Shown here piece after piece: positions 1-7,522 of a stretch of 64,000 bases of DNA. This stretch comes from Caldilineaceae bacterium. Lineage in GTDB: Bacteria > Chloroflexota > Anaerolineae > Caldilineales > Caldilineaceae. Location: the NCBI GenBank assembly GCA_022821545.1, contig JAJEDJ010000018.1, positions 1 to 64,000 on the forward strand. Reading direction: 5' to 3'. The notes under the pieces are model-generated. The model saw only the letters and a list, made by a program, of their open reading frames with translations, made no database searches and was not told where the DNA came from. The stretch's first letter is position 1, and every line of letters begins with the position of its first letter. The position numbers and the translations under genes are program-made.

Positions 1-621
1 GGCGTTGGCGATGATGGCGCAGGCCATGCGGCGGGTCTGGCGCACGTTGGCCATCCCCAACAGATTGGCGACTGCCCCTGTGATGCCCGGGCGGGTCCGG
101 TCCAGTTCGTCAAGGATATTGGCGGCGCCGTCGATGCCCTCCTGCAGGATTGCCGTTGCCCGATCAACGGCGTGCTGCGGAACTGAGACCAGGCGAACCA
201 TGTCGGCCAGATCCTCGACCGAGCCGTCCAGCCAGCCGGACTCTGGGAAGCGGGCGGCGCCGCGGTTTTAGGTGAAGACACAGTATGAGAGACGGGCGTC
301 AGAGAGGGCAGCGGAGAGATCCTGCGCCTCGCCCACTTCGTCCGGGTAGCGGAGGGCGATAGCGGCTTCGATTTCGCGGCCGGCGGCGGTCTCCAGGCCG
401 AGGCGGTCCCTCGCCTCCGCTTCGACGCCGGCGGCGGGCATGTACTCGGCCTCGATCACGACGGGCGCGCGGCCGGGCGCCGTGATCAGGATGTCGGGCC
501 TCAGGCCTGGGTGTCCGTAGATGGCCTGGGTGTTCTCGGAGCGCACATCGCTGCGGGGCAGCATAGCCCCAAGCAGAGTCCCCATTGCATTGTTCAGGCT
601 TGGTTCGGTCTGGCGCGGCAT
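1..621 (-). pseudogene. Restriction-modification-like protein, N-terminal part, interrupted by an in-frame TAA
   Basis: The leftward reading frame runs from an ATG at 621 to a TAA at 268-270. It then continues in the same frame without another stop to the window edge, so the C-terminus lies outside. The translation on both sides of the stop looks like one protein. The N-terminal part carries a PD...ExE pattern (P42 D43, E57 A58 E59) in a setting typical of PD-(D/E)xK nuclease domains, where ExK would be usual. The region after the stop is helical and resembles the linker found before the methylase part of single-chain type II restriction-modification enzymes. One base change in a sense codon such as GAA would create the TAA. 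The start at 621 is preferred over 642 because a G-rich site precedes it. A sequencing error or a truncated nuclease remains possible. The family call is tentative. Confidence 0.5.
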
Positions 622-669
622 GTTTCCCCATTCACCTCTCAACAGTTAATCGACTTGTAGAAAACGAAA

Positions 670-900
670 TCAGTTAGCCATGAGCGACCGGCTGAACTGC
701 AGGACCTCTGCCGCCAGGCGTTGTTTGGAGGGCAGGTCGAGCACGTCCCGCACCAGGTCTGGCAGAAAGCGGCGGACAGACCTGCGCCCGCGGACAAGCT
801 GCCAGAACCGGCCGTCATCGCCCCCGGCGGCCCAATCTGACCGGCGCCGGACGCAGTGGTCGTCGCTCGGAGCCGCTGACGCAGTCCCCTGTCTGTGCAT
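670..900 (-). CDS. Small hypothetical protein (76 aa)
   Basis: I do not recognise a family. The last 45 residues have a natural composition with alternating hydrophobic positions (FWQLV, RRFLPDLVRDVLDL, LAAEVLQFSRSL), unlike the Cys/Pro/Ser-rich reading in the overlapping frame. It lies 48 bp upstream of the broken restriction-modification-like gene on the same strand. A perfect extended -10 element (TGC-TATAAT) ends 8 bp before the ATG, so the transcript would be nearly leaderless. It could be a small partner of the downstream gene or a chance ORF; the upstream part of the reading is weak. Confidence 0.4.
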   Translation of the reverse strand: MHRQGTASAAPSDDHCVRRRSDWAAGGDDGRFWQLVRGRRSVRRFLPDLVRDVLDLPSKQRLAAEVLQFSRSLMAN

Positions 901-908
901 GGGACGGC

Positions 909-917
909 ATTATAGCA
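909..917 (-). promoter_or_regulatory. Extended -10 promoter TGCTATAAT
   Basis: The minus strand reads TGC followed by a perfect TATAAT, ending 8 bp before the ATG of the 76-aa ORF. No good -35 hexamer is visible, which is usual for extended -10 promoters. It would drive the small ORF and the broken gene beyond it. The rest of the 901-1184 interval shows no gene I can support. Confidence 0.55.
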
Positions 918-1184
918 CCGACAGGTGGCAGTAGAAATGTGCTCGGGAGCGCGGGGCAGCTGTACCCAGTTCAGAAAACAAGCCTCAACCTGCCCTGCAT
1001 CCAGCAACGCAAAGACCCGCCCACCCCGAACCCGGGCGGCTCCCCGGCCCGAAAGGAAATTGCCATTCTAGGCAACATCCATAACAATAGGTGACAGGAA
1101 AAAGTGCCTTGGGATCGTGTCGCTCACGTCGGTCGGTTATTGCGGTCGGTTATCGCGGGCGGCTCCGCAGGAGAGTTTCAGCTT

Positions 1185-1412
1185 ATGTCGATGTTCAGGT
1201 CCTCGCCGGGTCGCGGCGGCCAGAGTTTTGTAGAGTACGCGTTGCTCTTGATCCTTGTTTCGATCGTCCTGCTGTCGATTTTGCTGATTCTGGGAAATGA
1301 CCTGCGTACCTTCATCAATGACCTGCTGCAACGCTGGTTCCCGGCTACGGAAGAGTCGTCAGTCGAACTGCCGTTGAGACTGGTCTGGCTCCTGTCGCCT
1401 GCTGGCCGCTGA
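1185..1412 (+). CDS. Flp-type (type IVb) pilin-like small protein
   Basis: This 75-aa protein has a short basic leader, then G12-Q13-S14-F15-V16-E17-Y18, then an unbroken hydrophobic stretch of about 20 residues. That is the type IVb prepilin pattern. Cleavage by a prepilin peptidase after Gly12 would leave the conserved Glu at mature position 5, followed by Tyr. The start at 1185 has an AGGAG-like site about 11 bp upstream. Earlier starts would put a long non-pilin extension in front of the leader. No Tad secretion genes (ATPase, TadB/C, RcpA, peptidase) occur in the window, so assembly genes would have to be elsewhere. The C-terminal 30 residues after the hydrophobic helix are unlike any family I know. 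Confidence 0.6.
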   Translation: MSMFRSSPGRGGQSFVEYALLLILVSIVLLSILLILGNDLRTFINDLLQRWFPATEESSVELPLRLVWLLSPAGR

Positions 1413-2195
1413 ATGCAGTCATGGCAATGTGTACTCGCAGCAATGTGTACTCATAGCAATGGGGCCACCCTCGCATTGCTTCAGAAATTCGGTTCCTACC
1501 TGCTCGACCTGGTCTTCCCTCCCCGTTGCGTAAACTGCCTGCGAAGCGGCCAGTGGCTCTGCGACTCCTGTGCGCAGCGAGTGCGGCCGGCTCCGTCGAG
1601 GCAAGTTTGCCGGCGATGCGGTTTTCAGTTGCCCGCTGATGAACTGCGGCTCGGGGATCCTTGCCCCAGATGCCGGGATGCGCTGGGTTGTGTGGGTGTG
1701 GCCGCGCTGCACGAAGGGCCGCTTCAACCGGCAATCCATGCTCTCAAGTATGACGGCAGATTGGAGCTGGCTCCTGTCCTGACACGCTATTTGAAGGCTC
1801 TGACCGCCGCGGCCCCCTGGCCTGCCATTCTGCGTAAGGTGGATGGATTTGTCCCTGTCCCTCTGCACAAAGACAGGCTGCTGGAGAGAGGCTACAATCA
1901 GGCCGCACTGCTGGCGACAGGTCTGGCGGTTGGTTCCTGTACGCCTGTGCTGGATAGGGCTATCGAGCGGTTCCGGGCAACCAGATCACAGGTTGGACTG
2001 ACTGCTCTTGAACGGGCAGACAATGTTTTGGGGAAATTCAGAGCGGATCCCGGGCTGGTGACGGGGAGGAACCTGCTGCTCGTGGACGACGTTTTTACGA
2101 CGGGCGCGACGATGCGCGAATGTGCTGTCGCCTTGCGTAGTGCGGGCGCAACGGCTGTCTACGGACTCGCGCTGGCGACACCCGCCAAAAGGTAG
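1413..2195 (+). CDS. comF: ComF family phosphoribosyltransferase-like protein
   Basis: This belongs to the ComF/GntX family, linked to DNA uptake in naturally competent bacteria and otherwise of unknown substrate. Two zinc-ribbon CxxC pairs are visible near the N-terminus (C39/C42 with C50/C53, then C66/C69 with C84/C87). The type I phosphoribosyltransferase PRPP loop lies at about residues 220-234 (LLLVDDVFTTGATM). The ATG at 1413 directly follows the pilin stop. A second in-frame ATG at 1443 gives a more usual family length; both sit inside a triplicated 16-bp repeat, so the start is uncertain. The pilin-ComF neighbourhood could hint at a competence or surface-appendage role, but no other competence gene is nearby. 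Confidence 0.85.
   Translation: MQSWQCVLAAMCTHSNGATLALLQKFGSYLLDLVFPPRCVNCLRSGQWLCDSCAQRVRPAPSRQVCRRCGFQLPADELRLGDPCPRCRDALGCVGVAALHEGPLQPAIHALKYDGRLELAPVLTRYLKALTAAAPWPAILRKVDGFVPVPLHKDRLLERGYNQAALLATGLAVGSCTPVLDRAIERFRATRSQVGLTALERADNVLGKFRADPGLVTGRNLLLVDDVFTTGATMRECAVALRSAGATAVYGLALATPAKR
1424..1462 (+). repeat. Triplicated 16-bp direct repeat at a gene border
   Basis: GCAATGTGTACTC occurs at 1424 and 1440, and GCAATGG at 1456, giving an exact 16-bp period with three units, the third shortened. The repeat covers both candidate start codons of comF. It is one of several unrelated three-unit repeats in this window. Confidence 0.85.
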
Positions 2196-2316
2196 CTTGC
2201 CCCGCTCCTTCTGCAAATGAGGAAGTCGGTTGCGTTGCCCGCCGTGCCGGCTGCGTCTTCGCCAACGGACGAAACTCTGCTGGAAAGATCGAATGATAGC
2301 GAAGGGAGATAAAACG

Positions 2317-2868
2317 ATGAATCTTACGGTCCATGGAAGGAACGTTGCAATATCTGACCGCGTTCAGGACTATGTTGACAAAAAGGTGGGCAGGTTGGAC
2401 AAGTATCTGCCCCAGATAAGGGAGGCCAGGGTTGAGTTGGTCCGCAGAGAGACGCGGGCTGCGGCCGACAGGTACACAGCCCAGTTGACAATTTGGATAA
2501 GTGGACAGATCTTGCGTGCAGAGGAGTCCAGCGAAGACCTGTTCGCTTCCGTCGATGCGATTGTCGACAAGATGTACCGCCAGATTGAACGGTACAAAGG
2601 ACGGCGCTTCAAGAGTAAGAGACGCGATGCGGCCGCCGCGGCCGCGGCAGTGGAAGTGTCGGCAACGCAGTTGCCCGATGATTCACTGAACATCGTACGC
2701 ACCAAACAGTTCGTCGCCGAGCCGATGTTGCCTGAGGAGGCCGCAGAACAGATGGAGCTTCTCGGCCACGACTTTTTCGTCTTCTATAACGTCGATACGC
2801 GTTCTCTGAACATCGTCTATGGTCGCAGAGACGGCAACTACGGGCTCCTTCAGCCTCGCGTAAACTGA
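2317..2868 (+). CDS. hpf: Ribosome hibernation promoting factor, long form
   Basis: This 183-aa protein belongs to the long HPF/RaiA family, which binds the small ribosomal subunit and dimerises 70S ribosomes into inactive 100S particles in starvation. The N-terminal domain (about 1-100) starts MNLTVHGRN and has the conserved [15 protein letters not shown] helix. An Ala-rich linker follows. The C-terminal dimerisation domain (about 125-178) carries the [21 protein letters not shown] signature. An AAGGGAG ribosome-binding site sits 9 bp before the ATG at 2317, so the longer upstream reading from 2230 is not needed. It follows comF by 120 bp on the same strand. Confidence 0.95.
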   Translation: MNLTVHGRNVAISDRVQDYVDKKVGRLDKYLPQIREARVELVRRETRAAADRYTAQLTIWISGQILRAEESSEDLFASVDAIVDKMYRQIERYKGRRFKSKRRDAAAAAAAVEVSATQLPDDSLNIVRTKQFVAEPMLPEEAAEQMELLGHDFFVFYNVDTRSLNIVYGRRDGNYGLLQPRVN

Positions 2869-2896
2869 AAAAGGTGTCCAACCGGATGAAGTCGCT

Positions 2897-3913
2897 ATGC
2901 GAGTATCCGTCGTAGCCACGGTGTACAACGAGGGGAACAGCATCAAGACGTTGCTGGACTCCCTTCTGAACCAGACCCGCCGGCCCGACGAGATAGTCAT
3001 ATGCGATGGCGGCAGCAGAGACGATACCGTGGCCGTCCTCAACGAATTCTCGCAGGATATGCCAGGGTTGCGGATTCTCGTCGAAAAGGGCGCCAACATC
3101 AGCCGCGGGCGTAACCGCGCAATCAGCCAGGCCGCCGGACCGCTCATTGCCTGCACCGATGCCGGCGTCCGCTTGGACCCCCGCTGGTTGGAGCGGCTTA
3201 TCGCCCCCTTTGAGGCGGGAATCGACTCCGAAGAGCGCCCTGTTGAGGCCGTGGCGGGATTCTTCGTTGCAGACGTTTCAGGCCCCTTTCAAACGGCGAT
3301 GGGAGCGACGGTTTTGCCCCGGGAGGAGGAGATAGCCCCTGAACGTTTCTTGCCCAGCAGCCGGTCAATGGCATTTTCCAAGGCGCTGTGGCGGCGGGTT
3401 GGCGGCTATCCCGAGTGGCTCGACTACTGTGAAGACCTCGTATTCGATCTGCGCATCAAAGGTGCAGTGGACGGACCCGCGTTTGCCTGGGCGCCGCGGG
3501 CTGTCGCCCACTTCCGTCCCCGCACCGATCTCAAATCCTTCTGGCGCCAGTACTACCGCTACGCAAGAGGAGATGGAAAGGCGGACCTGTGGCGAATGCG
3601 CCACGCCGTCCGTTATGCTACCTATCTGATCCTGGTCCCCGCGCTCCTGGGCCACGCGCTGTGGGGGCAGGAGGCGCGCTGGCTGGGGTGGCTCGGTCTG
3701 ATTTGCGGAGGAACTGTCAACTGTGCCCGGCCCTGGCGCCGCTTGTGGCTGCTGGCAAATGACCTTCCACCCTTTGCGCAGTTGCAAGCTGTCCTTTTCG
3801 TTCCGTTAATCAGACTGGTAGGCGACCTCGCGAAGATGGCGGGCTACCCGGCCGGCCTGAACTGGCGCCGCCGCAATCTGCGCAGGTCGGAGATTCACTG
3901 GCGCGATATATAG
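2897..3913 (+). CDS. Family 2 glycosyltransferase
   Basis: This 338-aa GT-A fold glycosyltransferase transfers a sugar from a nucleotide donor to an unknown acceptor at the membrane. The N-terminus shows the GT2 pattern VSVVATVYNEGNSI, then CDGGSRDDT, and the metal-binding CTDAG near residue 93. A later ED motif (YCEDLVFDLRI) fits the catalytic base region. A C-terminal hydrophobic stretch (about 235-275) probably anchors it to the inner face of the membrane. It follows hpf by 28 bp, so co-transcription is likely. The substrate cannot be told from sequence. Confidence 0.88.
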   Translation: MRVSVVATVYNEGNSIKTLLDSLLNQTRRPDEIVICDGGSRDDTVAVLNEFSQDMPGLRILVEKGANISRGRNRAISQAAGPLIACTDAGVRLDPRWLERLIAPFEAGIDSEERPVEAVAGFFVADVSGPFQTAMGATVLPREEEIAPERFLPSSRSMAFSKALWRRVGGYPEWLDYCEDLVFDLRIKGAVDGPAFAWAPRAVAHFRPRTDLKSFWRQYYRYARGDGKADLWRMRHAVRYATYLILVPALLGHALWGQEARWLGWLGLICGGTVNCARPWRRLWLLANDLPPFAQLQAVLFVPLIRLVGDLAKMAGYPAGLNWRRRNLRRSEIHWRDI

Positions 3914-3940
3914 CAGAGATGTATAGCAGAGATGTATAGC
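3909..3940 (+). repeat. Triplicated 13-bp direct repeat at a gene border
   Basis: TATAGCAGAGATG occurs at 3909 and 3922 and a partial copy (TATAGC) at 3935, giving an exact 13-bp period. The stop codon of the glycosyltransferase lies in the first unit. It is unrelated in sequence to the other triplicated repeats of the window. Confidence 0.85.
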
Positions 3941-3971
3941 TGACCCGGACTTTATTTCATCAATTCCTTGC

Positions 3972-4643
3972 GTGAGAAGAAGCGTGCCGCTACTCATAGA
4001 CGGACATAATGTAATCGGCTCCGGAGTTCTGGAGAACATAAGCCTGCAGGACGAAAACGATGAGGAACGCTTCGTGTCTCGTCTGCGCGTCTGGCGTAGC
4101 AACTACCGGGGAAAGATGACGGTGATATTTGATCGCGGTATCGTCGGCGGGGCGTCGCGGGAACTGAGCGGCGGCGGTGTCGAGGTCATCTTCGCTCGAA
4201 ACCCGCAGCAAGCCGACGATTGGATCATGCGTCGAATCCATCGTCGCACGCAGGGGCTTATCGTAGTTACGAATGACCGGGCGCTGCGCCAGGAAGCCGA
4301 TCTGTACGACATTGAAACGTGGCAAGCGGACGAATTCGTGCAGCGAATGGAAAGTCGACCGGGGCGGTCGCCCGCGGCCCATGTCGACGCCTCGCGCCAG
4401 GGAAATGGGCCCCCGTCTGCGAAAAGCCGGGACGCGATGCCGAACGACCAAGGCGCGGAAAGTGAAGTTCATCTGTCCGACCGTGAGGTGTCGGAGTGGT
4501 TGGATATGTTTGGACCGTCAGAGCCTGCGGTCAAGCGGCCGCAAAGGACACCACCCAAGCCCCCTTCCCCAAGTCGGGCTGCCTTTTCGCGGGACCGGAA
4601 TGCTCTTCGAAAGAGGCTGAAGGGAAAGCGGCGCAGGCGATGA
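3972..4643 (+). CDS. NYN domain protein (YacP/Rae1-like)
   Basis: The first 125 residues form a NYN (PIN-like) nuclease domain. LLIDGHNVIG carries the first acidic residue, VIFDRG the second, and VVTNDRALR the third. Relatives such as YacP/Rae1 are ribosome-associated mRNA endonucleases. The remaining 95 residues are polar, Pro- and Arg-rich and probably disordered, with a short SDREVSEWLDMF segment. The start is GTG at 3972; a GTG at 3984 is also possible. Its TGA overlaps the ATG of the next gene by 4 bp, so the two are probably translationally coupled. Confidence 0.8.
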   Translation: MRRSVPLLIDGHNVIGSGVLENISLQDENDEERFVSRLRVWRSNYRGKMTVIFDRGIVGGASRELSGGGVEVIFARNPQQADDWIMRRIHRRTQGLIVVTNDRALRQEADLYDIETWQADEFVQRMESRPGRSPAAHVDASRQGNGPPSAKSRDAMPNDQGAESEVHLSDREVSEWLDMFGPSEPAVKRPQRTPPKPPSPSRAAFSRDRNALRKRLKGKRRRR

Positions 4644-5146
4644 CCTCCGACGTCGGACCGAAGCGGAAGGGGCGGCGAAGGGTGAAGGCCCATCTGGTCG
4701 AGGCGACGCCCCCCGCCGGCGGTTGGGGCCACTGGCTGTTGTCTGCGCCCGCGATCTGCTTCCTGGGATGGCTGTGGCTGGACCTGTTTGGAGTCCTGAG
4801 CCCGATTCAATCGCGACCTCTTGATCTCCTGTTGGGCGCTCTCGCCTACGTCTTCCTTGTTCTGCTGCCCTTCGGCTATGGCGCCCACCGCCTCGTGACA
4901 TCTTTTCCAGGCCTATTCCAGCAGGCCGGTTGGACCGTACAACCGCTGGAGCCGCTGAAACCGCAAGATCAGTACACTGTAAAATACCTCTGCCTGACAA
5001 GAGAGCGGGCGGTCACCGACGGCAAACGAGTCCTGTTGCGAGTGGCGCAGGGATGGGTCTATCTGGAGATTGGCGCGATACTGATAAGTGCAGTGGCTAT
5101 GGTTCCGCTCTTCTTTAGCGCCGTCGAATTTGGATTTGGCCGTTAG
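4640..5146 (+). CDS. Small integral membrane protein of unknown function
   Basis: This is a 168-aa protein I cannot assign to a family. A basic N-terminal tail (about 1-30) precedes two hydrophobic segments (about 32-52 and 62-85). A soluble stretch of some 45 residues follows, then a third hydrophobic segment near the C-terminus (about 140-162). The ATG at 4640 sits in an ATGA overlap with the stop of the NYN protein, which fixes this start over upstream alternatives. The coupling suggests a shared role with the NYN nuclease, for example membrane tethering, but nothing in the sequence proves it. Confidence 0.75.
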   Translation: MTSDVGPKRKGRRRVKAHLVEATPPAGGWGHWLLSAPAICFLGWLWLDLFGVLSPIQSRPLDLLLGALAYVFLVLLPFGYGAHRLVTSFPGLFQQAGWTVQPLEPLKPQDQYTVKYLCLTRERAVTDGKRVLLRVAQGWVYLEIGAILISAVAMVPLFFSAVEFGFGR

Positions 5147-5217
5147 CGGTGCGGGCCGGCATAAGAACTTCCCGGCCCCTCCTTCGGCCTGAACAGACTT
5201 TTCAGCAGGAGTTCGAA

Positions 5218-6378
5218 ATGGAACCAGGTCAACTTATCCCTTTCTACCAGAAACAGCAGCCGCAGATTCTGAAAACAATCAGCGAGCACGTGGAAGAGGA
5301 GACGCCAACCGACGATAAGGGACGATTGGACGCTTTTGCCGCCCGGCTTGCCGACCGCTATGCGGCGGCTGGATTGACTACGGAAGTCATCCCCAATCAG
5401 TCGCGCGGCAACCACCTGCGGGCCCGCTTCCATGCGGAGCGGCACGTGGCCCAGCCGCAGACCGAGCCGGTCCTGATTCTCTGCCATTACGATACTGTCT
5501 GGCCTGTCGGATCTTTGGACACCCATCCATTTCGGGTTGACGAACGGGGATGGGCCTACGGGCCGGGCATCTTTGACATGCAGTCAAGTCTGGCCCTGGT
5601 GGAATATGTAGTCCGGGGCGTAAAGAGCCTGAACCTGCGCCTGCCGCGCCCGGTAACTGTCCTGGTGACCTCTGACGAGGAAGTCGGCAGTCAGACCTCT
5701 CGTGACCTGATCGAAGAAGAGGCCCGCGGCGCCGCCTTCGTCCTCGTGCTGGAGCCGCCGTTACCCGGCGGCAAACTGAAAACAACCCGCAAGGGCGGGG
5801 GCCACTATTCGCTGTCAATTACTGGGCGGGCGGCGCACGCCGGCGTCGAGCCGGAGAAGGGCATTAGCGCCATACAGGAGCTGGCTCACCAGGTCCTGAA
5901 ACTGCACAGCCTCACCGATCTCGACGCCGGTACGACGGTTAACGTTGGTGTCGTCGCCGCAGGGACGCGCCCCAATGTCGTAGCGGCGCATGCGGAAGCC
6001 CGCATCGACGTTCGCGCGTGGACGGCAGAGGAAATGGGTCGCGTCGACAAAGAGATCAAGGGCCTCACACCGGTCCTGGCCGGAACCCAACTCAACGTCA
6101 CCGGCGGCGTGAGTCGTCCTCCACTGGAAAGGACCGTTACGGGTTCCCTCTTCGAGCAGGCCCGGGCCATCGGTCATACGCTCGGACTCGACCTTCAGGA
6201 AGCCGGGACCGGTGGCGGCAGCGACGGCAACCTGACAGGCGCCCTGGGCGTCCCTACCTTGGACGGACTGGGAGTCCCTGGGCACGGCGCGCATGCCGAC
6301 CATGAACATATCGAGGTGGACAAAATCGGCGAGAGAGCGGGCCTGTTGACTGCGCTGCTGATGGGACTTTCTCCCTGA
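5218..6378 (+). CDS. M20 family metallopeptidase (glutamate carboxypeptidase-like)
   Basis: This 386-aa two-zinc hydrolase resembles carboxypeptidase G2. The metal ligands are readable: H90 and D92 in CHYDTVWP, D120 in GIFDMQSS, E154/E155 in TSDEEVGS (base and ligand), and a late His in GVPGHGAHADHEH. The central GGHYSLSITGRAAHAG segment is the dimerisation lid domain that supplies a substrate-binding His. The ATG at 5218 has an AGCAGGAG site 7-14 bp upstream. No signal peptide is visible, so it is probably cytoplasmic, cleaving small peptides or acyl-amino acids. The exact substrate is unknown. Confidence 0.92.
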   Translation: MEPGQLIPFYQKQQPQILKTISEHVEEETPTDDKGRLDAFAARLADRYAAAGLTTEVIPNQSRGNHLRARFHAERHVAQPQTEPVLILCHYDTVWPVGSLDTHPFRVDERGWAYGPGIFDMQSSLALVEYVVRGVKSLNLRLPRPVTVLVTSDEEVGSQTSRDLIEEEARGAAFVLVLEPPLPGGKLKTTRKGGGHYSLSITGRAAHAGVEPEKGISAIQELAHQVLKLHSLTDLDAGTTVNVGVVAAGTRPNVVAAHAEARIDVRAWTAEEMGRVDKEIKGLTPVLAGTQLNVTGGVSRPPLERTVTGSLFEQARAIGHTLGLDLQEAGTGGGSDGNLTGALGVPTLDGLGVPGHGAHADHEHIEVDKIGERAGLLTALLMGLSP

Positions 6379-6482
6379 ACAAGAAACGGGGGATTCCTCA
6401 ACGAAAATGCCAATATATATCATAATACGTCAGAAGGCGCCGGCAGATGTCAGAATATGCAAAAAATGTGTCAAAATCCTTC

Positions 6483-6640
6483 AGCGCCCTCACGTTTCAA
6501 CCACTGCTTGGAAACGGGGAGTGCCCCCGAAAAAAAAAATAAATCCTGTCAAATCCTGTCAAATCCTGTCAAAATCTGCCAAAACTGGTCATTGCACTCT
6601 CTGTTGGACCGTTGAACGGAGCGGGAGAGTCCCCCGGGAA
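6483..6640 (-). repeat. Two copies of an interspersed hairpin repeat with poly-A/T tail
   Basis: Read on the minus strand, 6483-6540 gives a run of T, then GGGGGCACTCCCCGTTTCC, then CAGTGGTTGAAACG. The interval 6601-6640 gives GGGGGACTCTCCCG, then CTCCGTTCAACGG. Both match, with changes, the plus-strand copies at 49740-49990, which share the order T-run, AGGGGCACC, CTCCGTTTCATTCGACGG. The interval 6379-6723 holds these copies, a 10-bp triplication and the regulator promoter, and no gene. Confidence 0.65.
6541..6570 (+). repeat. Triplicated 10-bp direct repeat
   Basis: AAATCCTGTC occurs three times in perfect tandem, followed by a degenerate fourth unit (AAAATCTGCC). It lies between the two hairpin repeat copies, upstream of the Pho-type response regulator. 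Confidence 0.9.
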
Positions 6641-6643
6641 ACG

Positions 6644-6673
6644 TGTCAAGAAAGTGTCAAAACCTGTTACAAT
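6644..6673 (+). promoter_or_regulatory. Candidate promoter and Pho-type direct repeats before the response regulator
   Basis: TGTCAA at 6644 and 6655, then GTTACA at 6666, are spaced by exactly 11 bp (6-bp box, 5-bp spacer). TACAAT at 6668-6673 would serve as the -10 element. The start codon lies about 50 bp downstream. The 11-bp period matches that of the two other arrays in this regulon, so autoregulation is plausible but not shown. Confidence 0.45.
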
Positions 6674-6723
6674 CACGCACTGCTTTCACTGTTGGGCCTT
6701 CAGCCGGCGGAAGGGTTCACCAA

Positions 6724-7449
6724 TTGGATAAGACCAAGCTTCTCATCGTTGAAGACGAGCCGACACTGCTTGAGACTCTGAAGTACAACTTGGAGCGGCA
6801 GGGATACGACGTCGTCACGGCTTCCGACGGCGTGCAGGCGCTGTCGACGGCCAGGACCGAAAAGCCCGGCCTCGTGATCCTCGATGTCATGTTGCCGGGC
6901 CTGGACGGCTTTGAGGTCTGTCGAATACTTCGGCAGGAGATGAGTCTGCCCATTCTGATGTTGACGGCAAAGGATGAAGAGGTGGACAAAATCGTCGGCC
7001 TGGAAGTAGGCGCGGACGACTACCTCACGAAGCCCTTCAGCATGAGAGAACTTCTGGCCAGGGTGAGGGCGCATCTGCGTCGCGTTCGGCTGTTGCGTGA
7101 AGAGCTGGAAAACTCAAGCCAGGCGGATCAGGGTTCGCCCAACGGTGGCGTACTGTTCTCATTCGGCGATCTTGTCATCGACGAAAGCAGGAGAGAGATT
7201 CGGCGCGACGACGACGTATTGGCCCTGAAACCGAAGGAGTTTGAGCTGCTCCTCTTCCTGGCCCGGAACCGGGGAATCGCCCTCGGCCGCAGCCTGATTC
7301 TGGAGCGAGTATGGGGATGGGATTTCGACGGAGGCAGCCGTACGGTGGACGTTCACATCCGCTGGCTGCGAGAGAAAATCGAAGTTGACCCGGCCCATCC
7401 CTCTCGCATTCTGACAGTAAGAGGCATCGGATACCGGTTTGACGGATAG
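6724..7449 (+). CDS. phoP: Phosphate-type response regulator, OmpR/PhoB family
   Basis: This 241-aa two-domain regulator has a receiver with acidic pocket E10/D11, phosphoacceptor D54 ([15 protein letters not shown]) and the TKPF lysine near residue 103. Its C-terminal winged helix (about 140-241) contains the [12 protein letters not shown] and [15 protein letters not shown] helices. The start is TTG at 6724, chosen because GGAAGGG lies 8 bp upstream and the receiver begins at once; longer readings run into the repeats. The kinase gene follows directly, then pst genes and phoU, so phosphate starvation is the probable signal. It most likely binds the 11-bp TTAAC-type repeats nearby. Confidence 0.9.
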   Translation: MDKTKLLIVEDEPTLLETLKYNLERQGYDVVTASDGVQALSTARTEKPGLVILDVMLPGLDGFEVCRILRQEMSLPILMLTAKDEEVDKIVGLEVGADDYLTKPFSMRELLARVRAHLRRVRLLREELENSSQADQGSPNGGVLFSFGDLVIDESRREIRRDDDVLALKPKEFELLLFLARNRGIALGRSLILERVWGWDFDGGSRTVDVHIRWLREKIEVDPAHPSRILTVRGIGYRFDG

Positions 7450-7522
7450 ACCTGCCGGTTTCGATACCGGAATTCGCGTTTCACCACTCTGCGGGAGTGC
7501 CCTGTCGGCCCCTCCACGGCAT

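Noticed and set aside
268..270. Recoding of the stop as selenocysteine or pyrrolysine
   Set aside because: The codon is TAA. Selenocysteine uses TGA and pyrrolysine TAG, so recoding is not a reasonable explanation.
6643..6723. Longer N-terminus for the response regulator
   Set aside because: The extra residues come from the promoter/repeat region. The receiver begins right after the TTG at 6724, which has a GGAAGGG site.
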